Shown piece after piece: positions 9,889 through 17,760 of a DNA stretch of 64,000 bases. The stretch comes from Bacteroidota bacterium (GTDB taxonomy: Bacteria; Bacteroidota; Bacteroidia; B-17B0; Aurantibacillaceae). Made by a program: the position numbers and the translations under genes. The stretch covers positions 124,001 through 188,000 of the forward strand of contig JAFDXR010000010.1 of the NCBI GenBank assembly GCA_018267825.1, written 5' to 3'. The notes under the pieces are model-generated. The model had not been told where the DNA came from. It worked only from the letters and a program-made list of their open reading frames with translations, and searched no databases. Every line of letters starts with the position of its first letter. The stretch's first letter is position 1.

Positions 9889-10007
9889 AGAGGATGTGAG
9901 TTTGATAATGTTAACCTGATTTTGCCTGTAATTTATGATATCATTTAATTGGCTTGTTGTGTGGCGTATGTAACAGGTAATGCCTAAATTTATGGAAAAC
10001 AGATTTT

Positions 10008-10928
10008 ATGAAATACTTTATTTGCTCTGTCCTTTTTATGTGTTTTGTCTTGTCCACAGTCAAAGCCCAAATATCAATCAGCCCCATTGAGCTGCAGAAA
10101 TTGAGTGCCGGTAATTTTTCACAGGAGGACCTCGACGCCCTGAAAAAAACCACAACCATTTTCATCTACAAAGACAATGACGATGTGGAGAAACTGAATG
10201 AGATCTTTACAAAGTATTGGAAAATCAGCAAGTTCAAGCTCATTCAGATTCGTGAATACGACAAGGACAAGTTTGATAATACCTATTCATTTCTTAACAT
10301 CTGTAGTTATGTGAAAGAAAATATTAAAGATAACTCACGCCTGTGCTTTGTATATCTCAATCTCTGGATGAATGATGCAAGTGGTAAAAAGAAATCCTTC
10401 GCCCGCATCGAGATCTCGGCGAGTCATAATACAATAGTAGGTTATAGTACCATGATCCGGCCACTGTACCTGAAACAGGTTGAGGTGTATAATTGGGGAC
10501 CGGGCTATATTAAAAACTATATTCAGATCATAAATGATTATTTATCCAAAGGTGAAACCCATTCCCTGTATTCAGACAGCAAGGATGCTGAAATAGCTAA
10601 ACTTAAAAATGATACACTTTATGTGCCTAACACCATGCTTATAAAGTATAACATGTTTACAGGCGAAGAAAATAAAAAGTTTGACGAGAAGGACCTGATG
10701 TCCGATTATAAATACCCCTATAAAATGGTGACAAATGAAGAAATCAATAAACTCATTCTGAGTCGCCCGCAAGGAATCTACTATGTACTACCGGCCAAGA
10801 GTGGTACTGATAAATACATTTCGGTGATCAACTCCAATACAGGTAATATTGTTTATTACAATTATACCCCGGTTTCGTACAACTTTTCCGAGAAAGATTT
10901 TCGTAAAATAAGCAAGAGCGTGGAGTAA
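10008..10928 (+). CDS. Exported protein of unknown function
   Basis: A 306-residue protein with a signal peptide (MKYFICSVLFMCFVLSTVKAQ). No catalytic motif or known domain is recognised. Residues 25-180 are mixed alpha/beta with many charged residues. The C-terminal ~100 residues (RPQGIYYVLPAKSGTDKYI to the end) look like a separate small domain. It is followed 22 bp later by repeat copy B and lies among immunity-like genes, so it may be an exported accessory or immunity protein, but nothing in the sequence itself shows that. Confidence 0.7.
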   Translation: MKYFICSVLFMCFVLSTVKAQISISPIELQKLSAGNFSQEDLDALKKTTTIFIYKDNDDVEKLNEIFTKYWKISKFKLIQIREYDKDKFDNTYSFLNICSYVKENIKDNSRLCFVYLNLWMNDASGKKKSFARIEISASHNTIVGYSTMIRPLYLKQVEVYNWGPGYIKNYIQIINDYLSKGETHSLYSDSKDAEIAKLKNDTLYVPNTMLIKYNMFTGEENKKFDEKDLMSDYKYPYKMVTNEEINKLILSRPQGIYYVLPAKSGTDKYISVINSNTGNIVYYNYTPVSYNFSEKDFRKISKSVE

Positions 10929-10950
10929 TTAATGGCCCCGGGTATTGGTC

Positions 10951-11063
10951 ATGTATCACTAAATCCACCAGCAACCGGAGTTTGCCTTTTATCTTATGGA
11001 AAGACTGGATTGTTTTAGTTGCAGTTTTAGGCAAAATATGTGTGTTTCATAGAATCACTTTTT
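10951..11063 (+). repeat. ~115-bp RHS-locus repeat, copy B
   Basis: Near-identical to copy C through the core (CACTAAATCCACCAGCAACC, then TTATGGAAAGACTGGATTG and AGGCAAAATATGTGTG), ending AGAATCACTTTTT. A terminator follows 18 bp later. Copies B and C form one subtype, D, E and F another (with ATGAAACAGAGG in the middle). Confidence 0.9.
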
Positions 11064-11080
11064 ATAAAATTTTACTTATG

Positions 11081-11106
11081 AAAGACCTCTAAGCAGAGGT
11101 CTTTTT
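11081..11106. terminator. Bidirectional terminator after repeat B
   Basis: Perfect 10-bp stem AAAGACCTCT / AGAGGTCTTT around an AAGC loop, T-rich on the plus side and A-rich on the other. It could end transcripts from the left and also those of the truncated minus-strand regulator that abuts it. Confidence 0.85.
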
Positions 11107-11170
11107 ATTTGAGTTGAAAATCAAACAAATCTGATACAGGAACTTTGAGTGTTCTGGCGATGCAGTCAAT
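11105..11170 (-). pseudogene. 3' remnant of an XRE-family helix-turn-helix regulator
   Basis: Read on the minus strand from 11170 the frame gives IDCIARTLKVPVSDLFDFQ and stops at 11105. This is the typical last helix and tail of an XRE/Cro-type regulator (LDxIARxLxVxxxxLF). Everything upstream of it is missing: at about 11170 the sequence passes into a toxin tail on the opposite strand. Gene and terminator arrangement fit a real 3' end, so I read it as a decayed fragment. It is too short for a firm family call. Confidence 0.55.
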
Positions 11171-11296
11171 ATGGTTAATAAAGGTAATGGTGCGACAAGA
11201 TACGAGCATCCAACTACAGGAAAATCTGTTGTAATAGATGATGCGACAAAAGAACTCTTACAGGTTGGAGGAAAAGGATTTAAATTTAAATGGTAA
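11171..11296 (+). pseudogene. C-terminal tail of a polymorphic (RHS-type) toxin, remnant
   Basis: An open frame ends NGATRYEHPTTGKSVV, DDATKELLQVGGKGFKFKW and a stop at 11296. The pattern RYEHP-x-x-G-K-S-V-V-I-D followed by GG-x-G-F near the very C-terminus is what the ends of several polymorphic toxins look like (I think of the Ntox17-like group, but cannot confirm). No start codon or upstream toxin domain remains. An intact small gene starts 27 bp downstream, in the place of an immunity gene. Confidence 0.5.
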
Positions 11297-11322
11297 TTTT
11301 GAGGAAAGAAGGTTAAACAATA

Positions 11323-11544
11323 ATGGAAAAGACAATATATGTTCAACTGCTTAATGAAGGGTCTATTGCTTATAGACCAGTTCCTGCATTGGAAATTGGA
11401 GATCATGTATATAAAGTCAAAGGATTTGATATATATGATTCAGAAGATGAAGAGTGGGAGTTTTTACCAGGCACAGATGTGTTTGTTGAAGAACAAATAA
11501 TGGGGAATGAAAAGATACTAGTAGTGATACAATCAAAAGCATAG
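11323..11544 (+). CDS. Small cytoplasmic-type protein, probable immunity protein
   Basis: A 73-residue acidic protein without signal peptide: starts MEKTIYVQLLNEGSIAYRPV and continues GDHVYKVKGFD, EDEEWEFLPG. Proteins of this YVQLLxEG-x-x-x-YRPV type are small single-domain proteins often seen beside toxin genes. Position is the main evidence: it follows a toxin tail by 26 bp and is itself followed by a shortened copy of the locus repeat, the same order as in the orphan cassettes at 36-43 kb. It is the only immunity-like gene here besides the Imm8-like one that lacks an export signal. Confidence 0.6.
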   Translation: MEKTIYVQLLNEGSIAYRPVPALEIGDHVYKVKGFDIYDSEDEEWEFLPGTDVFVEEQIMGNEKILVVIQSKA

Positions 11545-11580
11545 GGTAATGTATCTAAATGACTTTTTGTAATGTAGGTA
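11545..11580 (+). repeat. Internally deleted copy of the locus repeat
   Basis: GGGTAATGTATCTAAA (repeat start) is joined directly to TGACTTTTTGTAATG (repeat end), with the ~90-bp middle missing. It starts immediately after the stop codon of the gene at 11323, as other copies do after immunity genes. Confidence 0.5.
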
Positions 11581-11593
11581 ATGTGAAATTGCA

Positions 11594-12159
11594 ATGATTA
11601 GAATTCATTATGCGACTGATAATAATGGCCAAGTTGTAGATCAACATTTATGTATAAATGGTATTGGCCAAAGTGGCAATGAAGTCCTAGTTAATGATTA
11701 CGATCTAAGCGGTAAAAGATTAAGTTCACATACCTCCAGTAAGTTTAACGAAATTCAACAAAAAGTTTACGATAGCAAGAAAAGTAAAATGGAGCCATTG
11801 CCTACACCTATTGCTAAAGACGATGAGGGGTCGCACGTTGTCGAAGGTGCAGTAGAAATTAAAAGACAAGAGACGAAAATAAAATAAAGTGATTTCACTT
11901 TTATAAGACCAACAGGTAACTCATCACCTGAGAGTTTAAAAGAAATAGTGGAAACAATAAACGAAGGTTCGCAGATAATGAATGGAGACACGAAACCAAA
12001 ATCAATAGATGAGTTTCAATTCGAAGGTCAATATGCGAAAGCGATGAAAAACAAGTTTTCCCACAACTCACTATTGATGCTAAGAAGAAATCGAATAAAA
12101 TAAATGTTCCAAAAGTTGGAGTGACGGGTGTAAAATTAGTTAGCTATGAAATAAAATGA
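11594..12159 (+). pseudogene. Broken cassette gene (in-frame stop plus frameshift), possible toxin tip
   Basis: The frame opens at 11594 (MIRIHYATDNNGQVV) and stops at 11887 after 97 residues. The same frame then continues past the stop for 65 more sensible codons (SDFTFIRPTGNSSPESLKEI ... QFEGQYAKAMK). At a run of A near 12052 it must shift by one base to continue as QVFPQLTIDAKKKSNKINVP and end LVSYEIK at 12159. The last stop overlaps the next start codon as ATGA, an arrangement of coupled toxin-immunity pairs. I read the whole as one decayed gene; no domain is recognised. The first 97 residues could still be made alone. Confidence 0.5.
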
Positions 12160-12629
12160 AACGATTGATTATTAAAATGTTTTTGCTCTTGCCTTTTTTG
12201 TGCGTGGCGCAAAGTAAAAAAGAAATATTCAAATTTGATTTGAAATATGTGTTTCATGATATCAATGAAGGATCATGTATTAAAATGATAAGACTGTATC
12301 ATGAAAACCTAAAGACAGATTCTACTTTTTTTTATGAGGATTGCAAAAACAAACTATATGTTCATTTTACCGGTCTTAGGGCAAAAGCATCATGTCATTT
12401 TGTTCTGATAGATTCCTTAAATAATCAAAAAATAGCTGGCAGTTTTATCAATGGCATGACGTTATTAAAAGACCAGAACGATGCTTTTACAGTTTCTGGG
12501 ACTGAAGCTGTTGTTTTAAGAAATTACTATGAAGGAATTGCAGATGGATTATGGGTCTATTCTAATTTGAATGGTGCCATATTGAAAGAAAGAGTTTATA
12601 GAAAAGAGTGCATAAACCGATCAAATTGA
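12156..12629 (+). CDS. Exported protein of unknown function, possible immunity protein
   Basis: A 157-residue protein with a signal peptide (MKRLIIKMFLLLPFLCVAQ). The start codon overlaps the stop of the broken gene upstream (ATGA), implying translational coupling, as in toxin-immunity pairs. The mature part is mixed alpha/beta without known motifs (starts SKKEIFKFDLKYVFHDIN). AT content is higher than in the flanking housekeeping genes. Function is inferred from position only. Confidence 0.6.
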   Translation: MKRLIIKMFLLLPFLCVAQSKKEIFKFDLKYVFHDINEGSCIKMIRLYHENLKTDSTFFYEDCKNKLYVHFTGLRAKASCHFVLIDSLNNQKIAGSFINGMTLLKDQNDAFTVSGTEAVVLRNYYEGIADGLWVYSNLNGAILKERVYRKECINRSN

Positions 12630-12638
12630 CCACTGATT

Positions 12639-13229
12639 TTGCTGGCGAATAAAATAAATCATACACGTCTCATCAGAGAGTGCGACTTTTGGATTAAGAA
12701 CACTGTTATTTTTGGTATACTTGGCTTTGTTTTAACATCATGTAACAGAGAGAAAAATGTTATTTATGAATATGAGCCAATTAAGGAACATAAAAGCTTT
12801 TTGGAAACAAATGTTGACTCCTTTTTCCACTATGACACTATTTTTAATATAGCCTATAGTTGGACAAAGGATTCTTTAACGATTACTTCGAATAATAATC
12901 GTTATAGTTGTATCTCAGAGTCCTACTGTCATGATTCTACGTTTATATATTTCGTAACATCAATAGAATCTAATAATGGTGCTCTTTCATCGGGGTTTAT
13001 GGTTGAGCAAGGTGATAACACTCAGGAATTTCACCCTAATTTTACCCTATGTCGATGGTTTGAATTCAAAATTAAAAAGAACACGGATGAGTTCTTTATT
13101 ATTCTAAATAATAAGCGGTTCAGAATAAAAGTAGATAGTGAATATGACATAGCACTTTGGAGACTTGTAAATAATGGCGCAGAGATCAAAGTCTTGTATT
13201 GTTCAGAGTTTCCATATAATACGATGTAG
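12639..13229 (+). CDS. Lipoprotein of unknown function, start uncertain, possible immunity protein
   Basis: The open frame begins at a TTG at 12639 and has no ATG before the lipoprotein signal. The segment WIKNTVIFGILGFVLTSC has a hydrophobic stretch and lipobox Cys, so the mature protein probably starts at CNREKNVIYEYEP. The 5' end looks as if it had been cut and replaced, which would explain the missing ATG and the odd basic leader. The mature domain (~150 residues) is not recognised. It is followed 11 bp later by repeat copy C, the usual position of an immunity gene in this locus. Confidence 0.55.
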   Translation: MLANKINHTRLIRECDFWIKNTVIFGILGFVLTSCNREKNVIYEYEPIKEHKSFLETNVDSFFHYDTIFNIAYSWTKDSLTITSNNNRYSCISESYCHDSTFIYFVTSIESNNGALSSGFMVEQGDNTQEFHPNFTLCRWFEFKIKKNTDEFFIILNNKRFRIKVDSEYDIALWRLVNNGAEIKVLYCSEFPYNTM

Positions 13230-13240
13230 GGGGTAATGTA

Positions 13241-13743
13241 GGTAGTAATGTATCACTAAATCCACCAGCAACCGGAGTTTGCCTTTTATCTTATGGAAAG
13301 ACTGGATTGTTTTAGTTGCAGTTTTAGGCAAAATATGTGTGTTTTTATAGAATCACTTTTGCCCAATTACATTAAAAACAAGCAGGTTAAGAGATTGGAT
13401 TTTTGGGATAAACTGGAATTAGTTTTCCCACCAGCGGTATTCCGACAGAATATCGGCTTCTTTAGCAGGCTTTGCATATTTCGAAGTCTGGTTCATCCTG
13501 GTTTTTGTCCAGGATTTATTTTGTTTGAATAAAAGTTCTGCAAATACAGGATCGTTTGCAGCTATGTTGTTGCGATGGCTGGTGAGTCGTAACTCGGCGT
13601 TCAGATTCAGGCGTTTTCTGGCTTTCAGGCTTGGTCTCATGTTTGCGGGATTTAGCATGCAAAATTAGGTGGGTACTATTAAACCAGGGCTTTACTGTGG
13701 TTATGAAATTATTAAGCCGGAAGTCCGAATAAATAACTGAACC
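13241..13743 (+). repeat. Locus repeat copy C with ~370-bp extension (left direct repeat)
   Basis: The first ~120 bp are the locus repeat. From 13369 (cattaaaaacaagcaggtta) it continues into an extension shared almost base for base with 42963-43337 and ending at the same point (AAATAACTGAACC). The extension encodes the small minus-strand protein at 13419-13640. Together with copy F it forms a pair of ~490-bp direct repeats about 29.6 kb apart that bracket the RHS operon and its orphan tips. Confidence 0.9.
13419..13640 (-). CDS. Conserved 73-residue basic protein, copy 1
   Basis: Starts MRPSLKARKRLNLNAELRL and ends AKEADILSEYRWWEN. The ATG at 13640 is preferred over one at 13658 because the latter almost touches a TAATTTTG -7 box (13660-13667) and has no counterpart in copy 2. 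Against copy 2 (43013-43234) I count only two amino-acid differences (Thr/Asn and Arg/Trp), while at least eight codons differ silently (for example Asn AAC/AAT, Ile ATA/ATT, Arg CGC/CGT, Glu GAA/GAG). That pattern means selection on the protein, so I take it as a true gene. No family is recognised; it is basic and without export signal, which would fit nucleic-acid binding. Confidence 0.65.
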   Translation of the reverse strand: MRPSLKARKRLNLNAELRLTSHRNNIAANDPVFAELLFKQNKSWTKTRMNQTSKYAKPAKEADILSEYRWWEN

Positions 13744-14466
13744 GATTGCTTTAACCAAATTACAAAAGGTTCGGATCTTTGTATTCATTTTTTGACCTGC
13801 CCCTTTTCAATGCATCATGAATCCTATCCCGGTTTAAATCAAAAACAGTAGGTAATTACCGTGATTGGAAAGTGATAAGTTATTCACATTTTCAGTTTCA
13901 GCTCAAATAAATTCTTCTAAAGAATACAATTATTTTTTTCCGACGCACTATTCCCGTCCCTTATTTACAGGCCGTTTCCGAAAAGGTACTGGGTAAATAC
14001 CGTGATAGGATTAAAACTACTATGTTTTGGCATGGGAGGAAAAATTTATGAACCGGCATACGAAACCGGGGGAAGTACAGCGTTATTATGAATATTATTG
14101 TAACTGCATTGTCCCGGAATGGTCTCTCAAAGAGCTGTTTACCAGTTGTTAAATAAATGTTACCACTTGTATAATTGGAGAACAGGTCTGAATAAAACAA
14201 TGTTACTTTGGTTTTGCTTGTGCTAAAAACTGCCTTAACGGTAAGTACGTTTTTTTAAAATTGATATAATTTCATTGCCGATACAATACGTTGTGTGAAG
14301 TCTTTTGATGTGATAATGCAGGAGTGTGTTTTGCAAAACGCTGCGGCAATATGGCATCTGAAATTAATAGAACAAATTATAAAGATACAGGATAGGCATC
14401 AGCCGGAAAAGTATTTGCTACGGTGATGAGACTATAGAGCAATCGCGTTAAAATAAAAATCAATAT
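13744..14466. other. 723-bp region without a supported gene, leader of the RHS operon
   Basis: No frame here looks like a protein. Two similar motifs stand out: GGTAATTACCGTGATTGG near 13853 and GGTAAATACCGTGATAGG near 13992. The first begins with a perfect 10-bp palindrome (GGTAATTACC). The region is AT-rich and must contain the promoter and leader of the RHS operon that starts at 14467, but I cannot pick a convincing -7 box. Confidence 0.4.
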
Positions 14467-14886
14467 ATGAAAAAGACAACGCTCATTTTTATTCTTGCCT
14501 GTTTATGGCAGATTAATTTATTTTCTCAAACCAATAATCATCCCACTATCGATACTGTAGAGGTTTCCTATATGGGAGCTGCTAACGATCAGGTATTACC
14601 GGAAGCCATTATTCATATGAAAACATGGAGCGGGGTGTCCAGAATTTATTGCAAGATCATTGATCCCGATAACAATTCCGTGGCATATAGTGTCAGCTAT
14701 AACACAGCTGACATGCCTGTCATCGCAGCCGGCGGAAGTATCCTTTGCATGAAAAACAATAGCATCACGCAAATCCTCGGCACAACGGCTCTGGTATTGA
14801 AAACCTATACCTACCAGGTACAGACAGAAGATGCGCAGGGGAATATATCTGCTGTATATAGCATAACAAGGGCTTTGGAACCCTGA
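14467..14886 (+). CDS. Small exported protein at the head of the RHS operon
   Basis: A 139-residue protein with a signal peptide (MKKTTLIFILACLWQINLFS, cleaved near S-Q). The mature ~118 residues look like a single immunoglobulin-like or cadherin-like beta domain: IHMKTWSGVSRIYCKIIDPD and the end TYTYQVQTEDAQGNISAVYS, the style of Ig-like repeats that describe strand-rich adhesive domains. It precedes the Ig-like repeat protein by 67 bp and is probably co-transcribed with it. Function unknown; a surface or periplasmic helper of the RHS system is an inference from position. Confidence 0.65.
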   Translation: MKKTTLIFILACLWQINLFSQTNNHPTIDTVEVSYMGAANDQVLPEAIIHMKTWSGVSRIYCKIIDPDNNSVAYSVSYNTADMPVIAAGGSILCMKNNSITQILGTTALVLKTYTYQVQTEDAQGNISAVYSITRALEP

Positions 14887-14953
14887 TAGGTACCGGCAAT
14901 CTCCAGAACGGATTCAGGAATGAAAAGATCAAAAACAAAATTTAAAAAACGAT

Positions 14954-17758
14954 ATGAATAGGTTAAAGGATGCAATCAGGTTTCTGCTGTTTGGTCTTGT
15001 ATTACTTACAGGTTCTTACAGATTGACGGCGCAGACAACATTGGTCAATTACGATTTTAACTCGGGGACCTCTTATGCCAGCCTTAGTCCGGCTCTTGCT
15101 ACCAATATTACCAGTTCGGCGAGCTCTACCGAAGCATGGCAAACGTATACAGGTATAAGCAGTGGTGCCAGCGCTTTTACAACAAATTCAACAGCGGGAA
15201 ATGCCCTGGCAATGGTAAACTCTTCCGGTACCAACACCCGCTATTTCCAGTTTCAGTTGGGTGGTTCGGCCTTGGCTAATTACGCCTCCTATAAATTATA
15301 TCTGCAGGCGCAGCGCTCCAACACCGGCTCTACAACCATTACATTAGCGTATAGTACGGATGGAACAACCTATACGAATTTTGCCACCACACAATCTCCC
15401 GGCAATGGTTCGTTTGCGGAGTGTCAGTTTGACCTGAGTGCTATTTCTGCTTTGAACTATCAGTCTGCAATCTATTTCAGACTCATGGCCAGTGGGGCTT
15501 CAGGCACCGGAACCCTGCGTATCGATAACTTTCAGGTTCAGGGAGTCGCTTGTACCTCGCCTGTAATCAATATTTCTGCATCCCCTTCCGGAACAATATG
15601 CGTGGGTAGTTCAGCCACACTCACAGCGAGCGGGGCCACTAATTACACCTGGAGTCCGGGTGGAGCCACAACGGCAAGTATTTCGGTGAGCCCTTCTTCC
15701 ACCACAAATTATACAGTAACCGGTGCTAATGGGTCCTGCGTGTCTACAAAAACCACAGTAGTTACTGTGAGCACCATGCCGGTCATTTCGATCAGCAATC
15801 CAACCCCTTCCATTTGTGCGGGTAGTTCCACATCGCTCACGGCCAGCGGTGCAACAAGTTATACCTGGAGTCCGGGAGGTGCAACCACTGTGGGCGTCTC
15901 CGTGAGTCCATCTTCAACAACAATATATACAGTAACAGGTGCCAATGGGGCTTGTGTGGCAACCAAAACAACGGCTGTAAATGTAACAGCTCTGCCGTCG
16001 ATCACCATCAGCAACTCCAATCCTAATATCATTGTCGGAGGTTCTTCAACACTCACGGCCAGTGGAGCTTCATCCTATACCTGGAGCCCGGGAGCTGCCA
16101 ATACCACCAGTATTGTGGTAAGCCCCAGTGTTACAACAACCTATACAGTTACCGGAACCGGTTCAGGTTGTGCGAATACACAAACCACCACGGTAAATGT
16201 AAACACCGGTACCCCCGTCGTGTTGGTTAATTATGATTTCAATTCAGGAACATCCTACGCCACCTTGTCGCCCGTGTTAGCTACAAACATCACATGCAAC
16301 GCCAGCTCTACAGAGGCCTGGCAGACATACACCGGTATCAGCAGCGGAGCCAATGCATTTGCTACCAACGCTACAGCAGGCAATGCCATTGCCATGGTTA
16401 ACTCGTCCGGAACCAATACCCGTTATTTTCAGTTTCAGTTGGGCGGGTCGGAACTTATCAATTATATGTCATATAAACTCTATGTGCAGGCTCAGCGTTC
16501 CAATACGGGTGCCACACTCATCACGCTGGCATATAGTACCGACGGAACAACCTATACCAATTTTGCTACGACGGCTGCGCCAGGCAATGGTTCGTTTGCC
16601 GAATGTACATTCGACCTCAGTGCCATTACAGCCATCAACAATCCATCGGCATTGTACTTCCGCCTGATGGCCAGTGGGGCTTCAGCTACTGGAACTCTGC
16701 GGATCGATAACTTTCAGGTGAAAGCCAAGCCGTGTATTTTGCCGGTTGTTTCAGTGCCATTTGTCCCGCTTTATTTGTGTAGTGGGCAAACGACAACACT
16801 CACCGCCACCGGTGCTTCCTCCTACATCTGGAATCCCGGCGCTGTGGCATCAGCTTCTATTGCCGTGACACCGGTTTCATCGGTATTAACAACAACTGTA
16901 TACACTGTTACCGGAACATCGGCTTTAGGGTGCAGCAATACCCAGACCGTTGGGTTTACAGTTGCTCCGAATCCGGTGCTGTCCTTAACATCCGGTATTT
17001 CGGGTGTTTGTTTAGGGAACACTGCCACCTTAACGGCAACAGGCGCTTTCTCCTACGTTTGGAACCCGGGCGCCGTCACAGGTCCGTCACTCGCCATCAG
17101 CCCGTCAGTAACAACGGTTTATACCGTTACAGGCTCCACCAAAATTTACAATTGTACGAATACGCTGACCACAAGCATCTCTGTATTTCCGTTGCCTGTC
17201 GCCAATGCGGGACCCAATCAGTATATCAGCAATCCGGGTTCTGCAGGCATCGGTGGTAGCCCGAGTGGCAGCGGTGGCACACCATTAGCCACTTCGCCTT
17301 ATTATACATTTGGCTGGCAGCCGGCTACCGGATTAAACTCTACGACTATTCCAAATCCAACCTGCAGCAACATATCGACGTCTACCAATTATACACTCAC
17401 TGTCACAGATGCTAATGGCTGTTCGGCTACATCCGATATGTTTGTAGTTGTGAATGCACAGCCCTATCATGCTGTGTTGAAACATGCACATGACGGTGAG
17501 GCATACCTGATTAAAAATGCAGTACTGATGTTTAAGTTTGAAGAAGAGTACACGAAACAAACTTCGGGACTTAATTACAAAATATACGATGATAATCATA
17601 ACCCGGTGAGTTCATTGCCTTTTAAACCCGAGGTTCTGGGCGATAACCGTTATGAACTCAACCTGTCGGGTCTTGGTCTGGTCTCCGGCAAATATTATAG
17701 CATTGAAGTGTTCAACGAAAAAAATGAACGGTGGACGGCACGTTTTATTTATAACTGA
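14954..17758 (+). CDS. Large exported Ig-like repeat protein with duplicated jelly-roll module
   Basis: A 934-residue exported protein (signal peptide around FLLFGLVLLTGSYRLTAQ). A ~170-residue module starting NYDFNSGTSYASLSPALATN and ending LRIDNFQV occurs twice (about residues 27-200 and 424-600), nearly identical, and looks like a choice-of-anchor/jelly-roll domain. Between and after the copies lie five or so Ig-like repeats of the form TLTASGATxYTWSPG ... TTxYTVTG (~205-420 and ~605-790). The C-terminal ~100 residues (FKFEEEYTKQTSGLNYKIYD, RFIYN at the end) form another domain, not a standard T9SS sorting signal. It lies 2 bp upstream of the OmpH-like gene, so it is in one operon with the RHS genes. 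An adhesin or surface scaffold is likely. Confidence 0.8.
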   Translation: MNRLKDAIRFLLFGLVLLTGSYRLTAQTTLVNYDFNSGTSYASLSPALATNITSSASSTEAWQTYTGISSGASAFTTNSTAGNALAMVNSSGTNTRYFQFQLGGSALANYASYKLYLQAQRSNTGSTTITLAYSTDGTTYTNFATTQSPGNGSFAECQFDLSAISALNYQSAIYFRLMASGASGTGTLRIDNFQVQGVACTSPVINISASPSGTICVGSSATLTASGATNYTWSPGGATTASISVSPSSTTNYTVTGANGSCVSTKTTVVTVSTMPVISISNPTPSICAGSSTSLTASGATSYTWSPGGATTVGVSVSPSSTTIYTVTGANGACVATKTTAVNVTALPSITISNSNPNIIVGGSSTLTASGASSYTWSPGAANTTSIVVSPSVTTTYTVTGTGSGCANTQTTTVNVNTGTPVVLVNYDFNSGTSYATLSPVLATNITCNASSTEAWQTYTGISSGANAFATNATAGNAIAMVNSSGTNTRYFQFQLGGSELINYMSYKLYVQAQRSNTGATLITLAYSTDGTTYTNFATTAAPGNGSFAECTFDLSAITAINNPSALYFRLMASGASATGTLRIDNFQVKAKPCILPVVSVPFVPLYLCSGQTTTLTATGASSYIWNPGAVASASIAVTPVSSVLTTTVYTVTGTSALGCSNTQTVGFTVAPNPVLSLTSGISGVCLGNTATLTATGAFSYVWNPGAVTGPSLAISPSVTTVYTVTGSTKIYNCTNTLTTSISVFPLPVANAGPNQYISNPGSAGIGGSPSGSGGTPLATSPYYTFGWQPATGLNSTTIPNPTCSNISTSTNYTLTVTDANGCSATSDMFVVVNAQPYHAVLKHAHDGEAYLIKNAVLMFKFEEEYTKQTSGLNYKIYDDNHNPVSSLPFKPEVLGDNRYELNLSGLGLVSGKYYSIEVFNEKNERWTARFIYN

Positions 17759-17760
17759 TT

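Noticed and set aside
13961-14200. Minus-strand 79-residue frame in the leader region
   Set aside because: It has no conserved features, odd composition and no counterpart in the parallel region after copy F.
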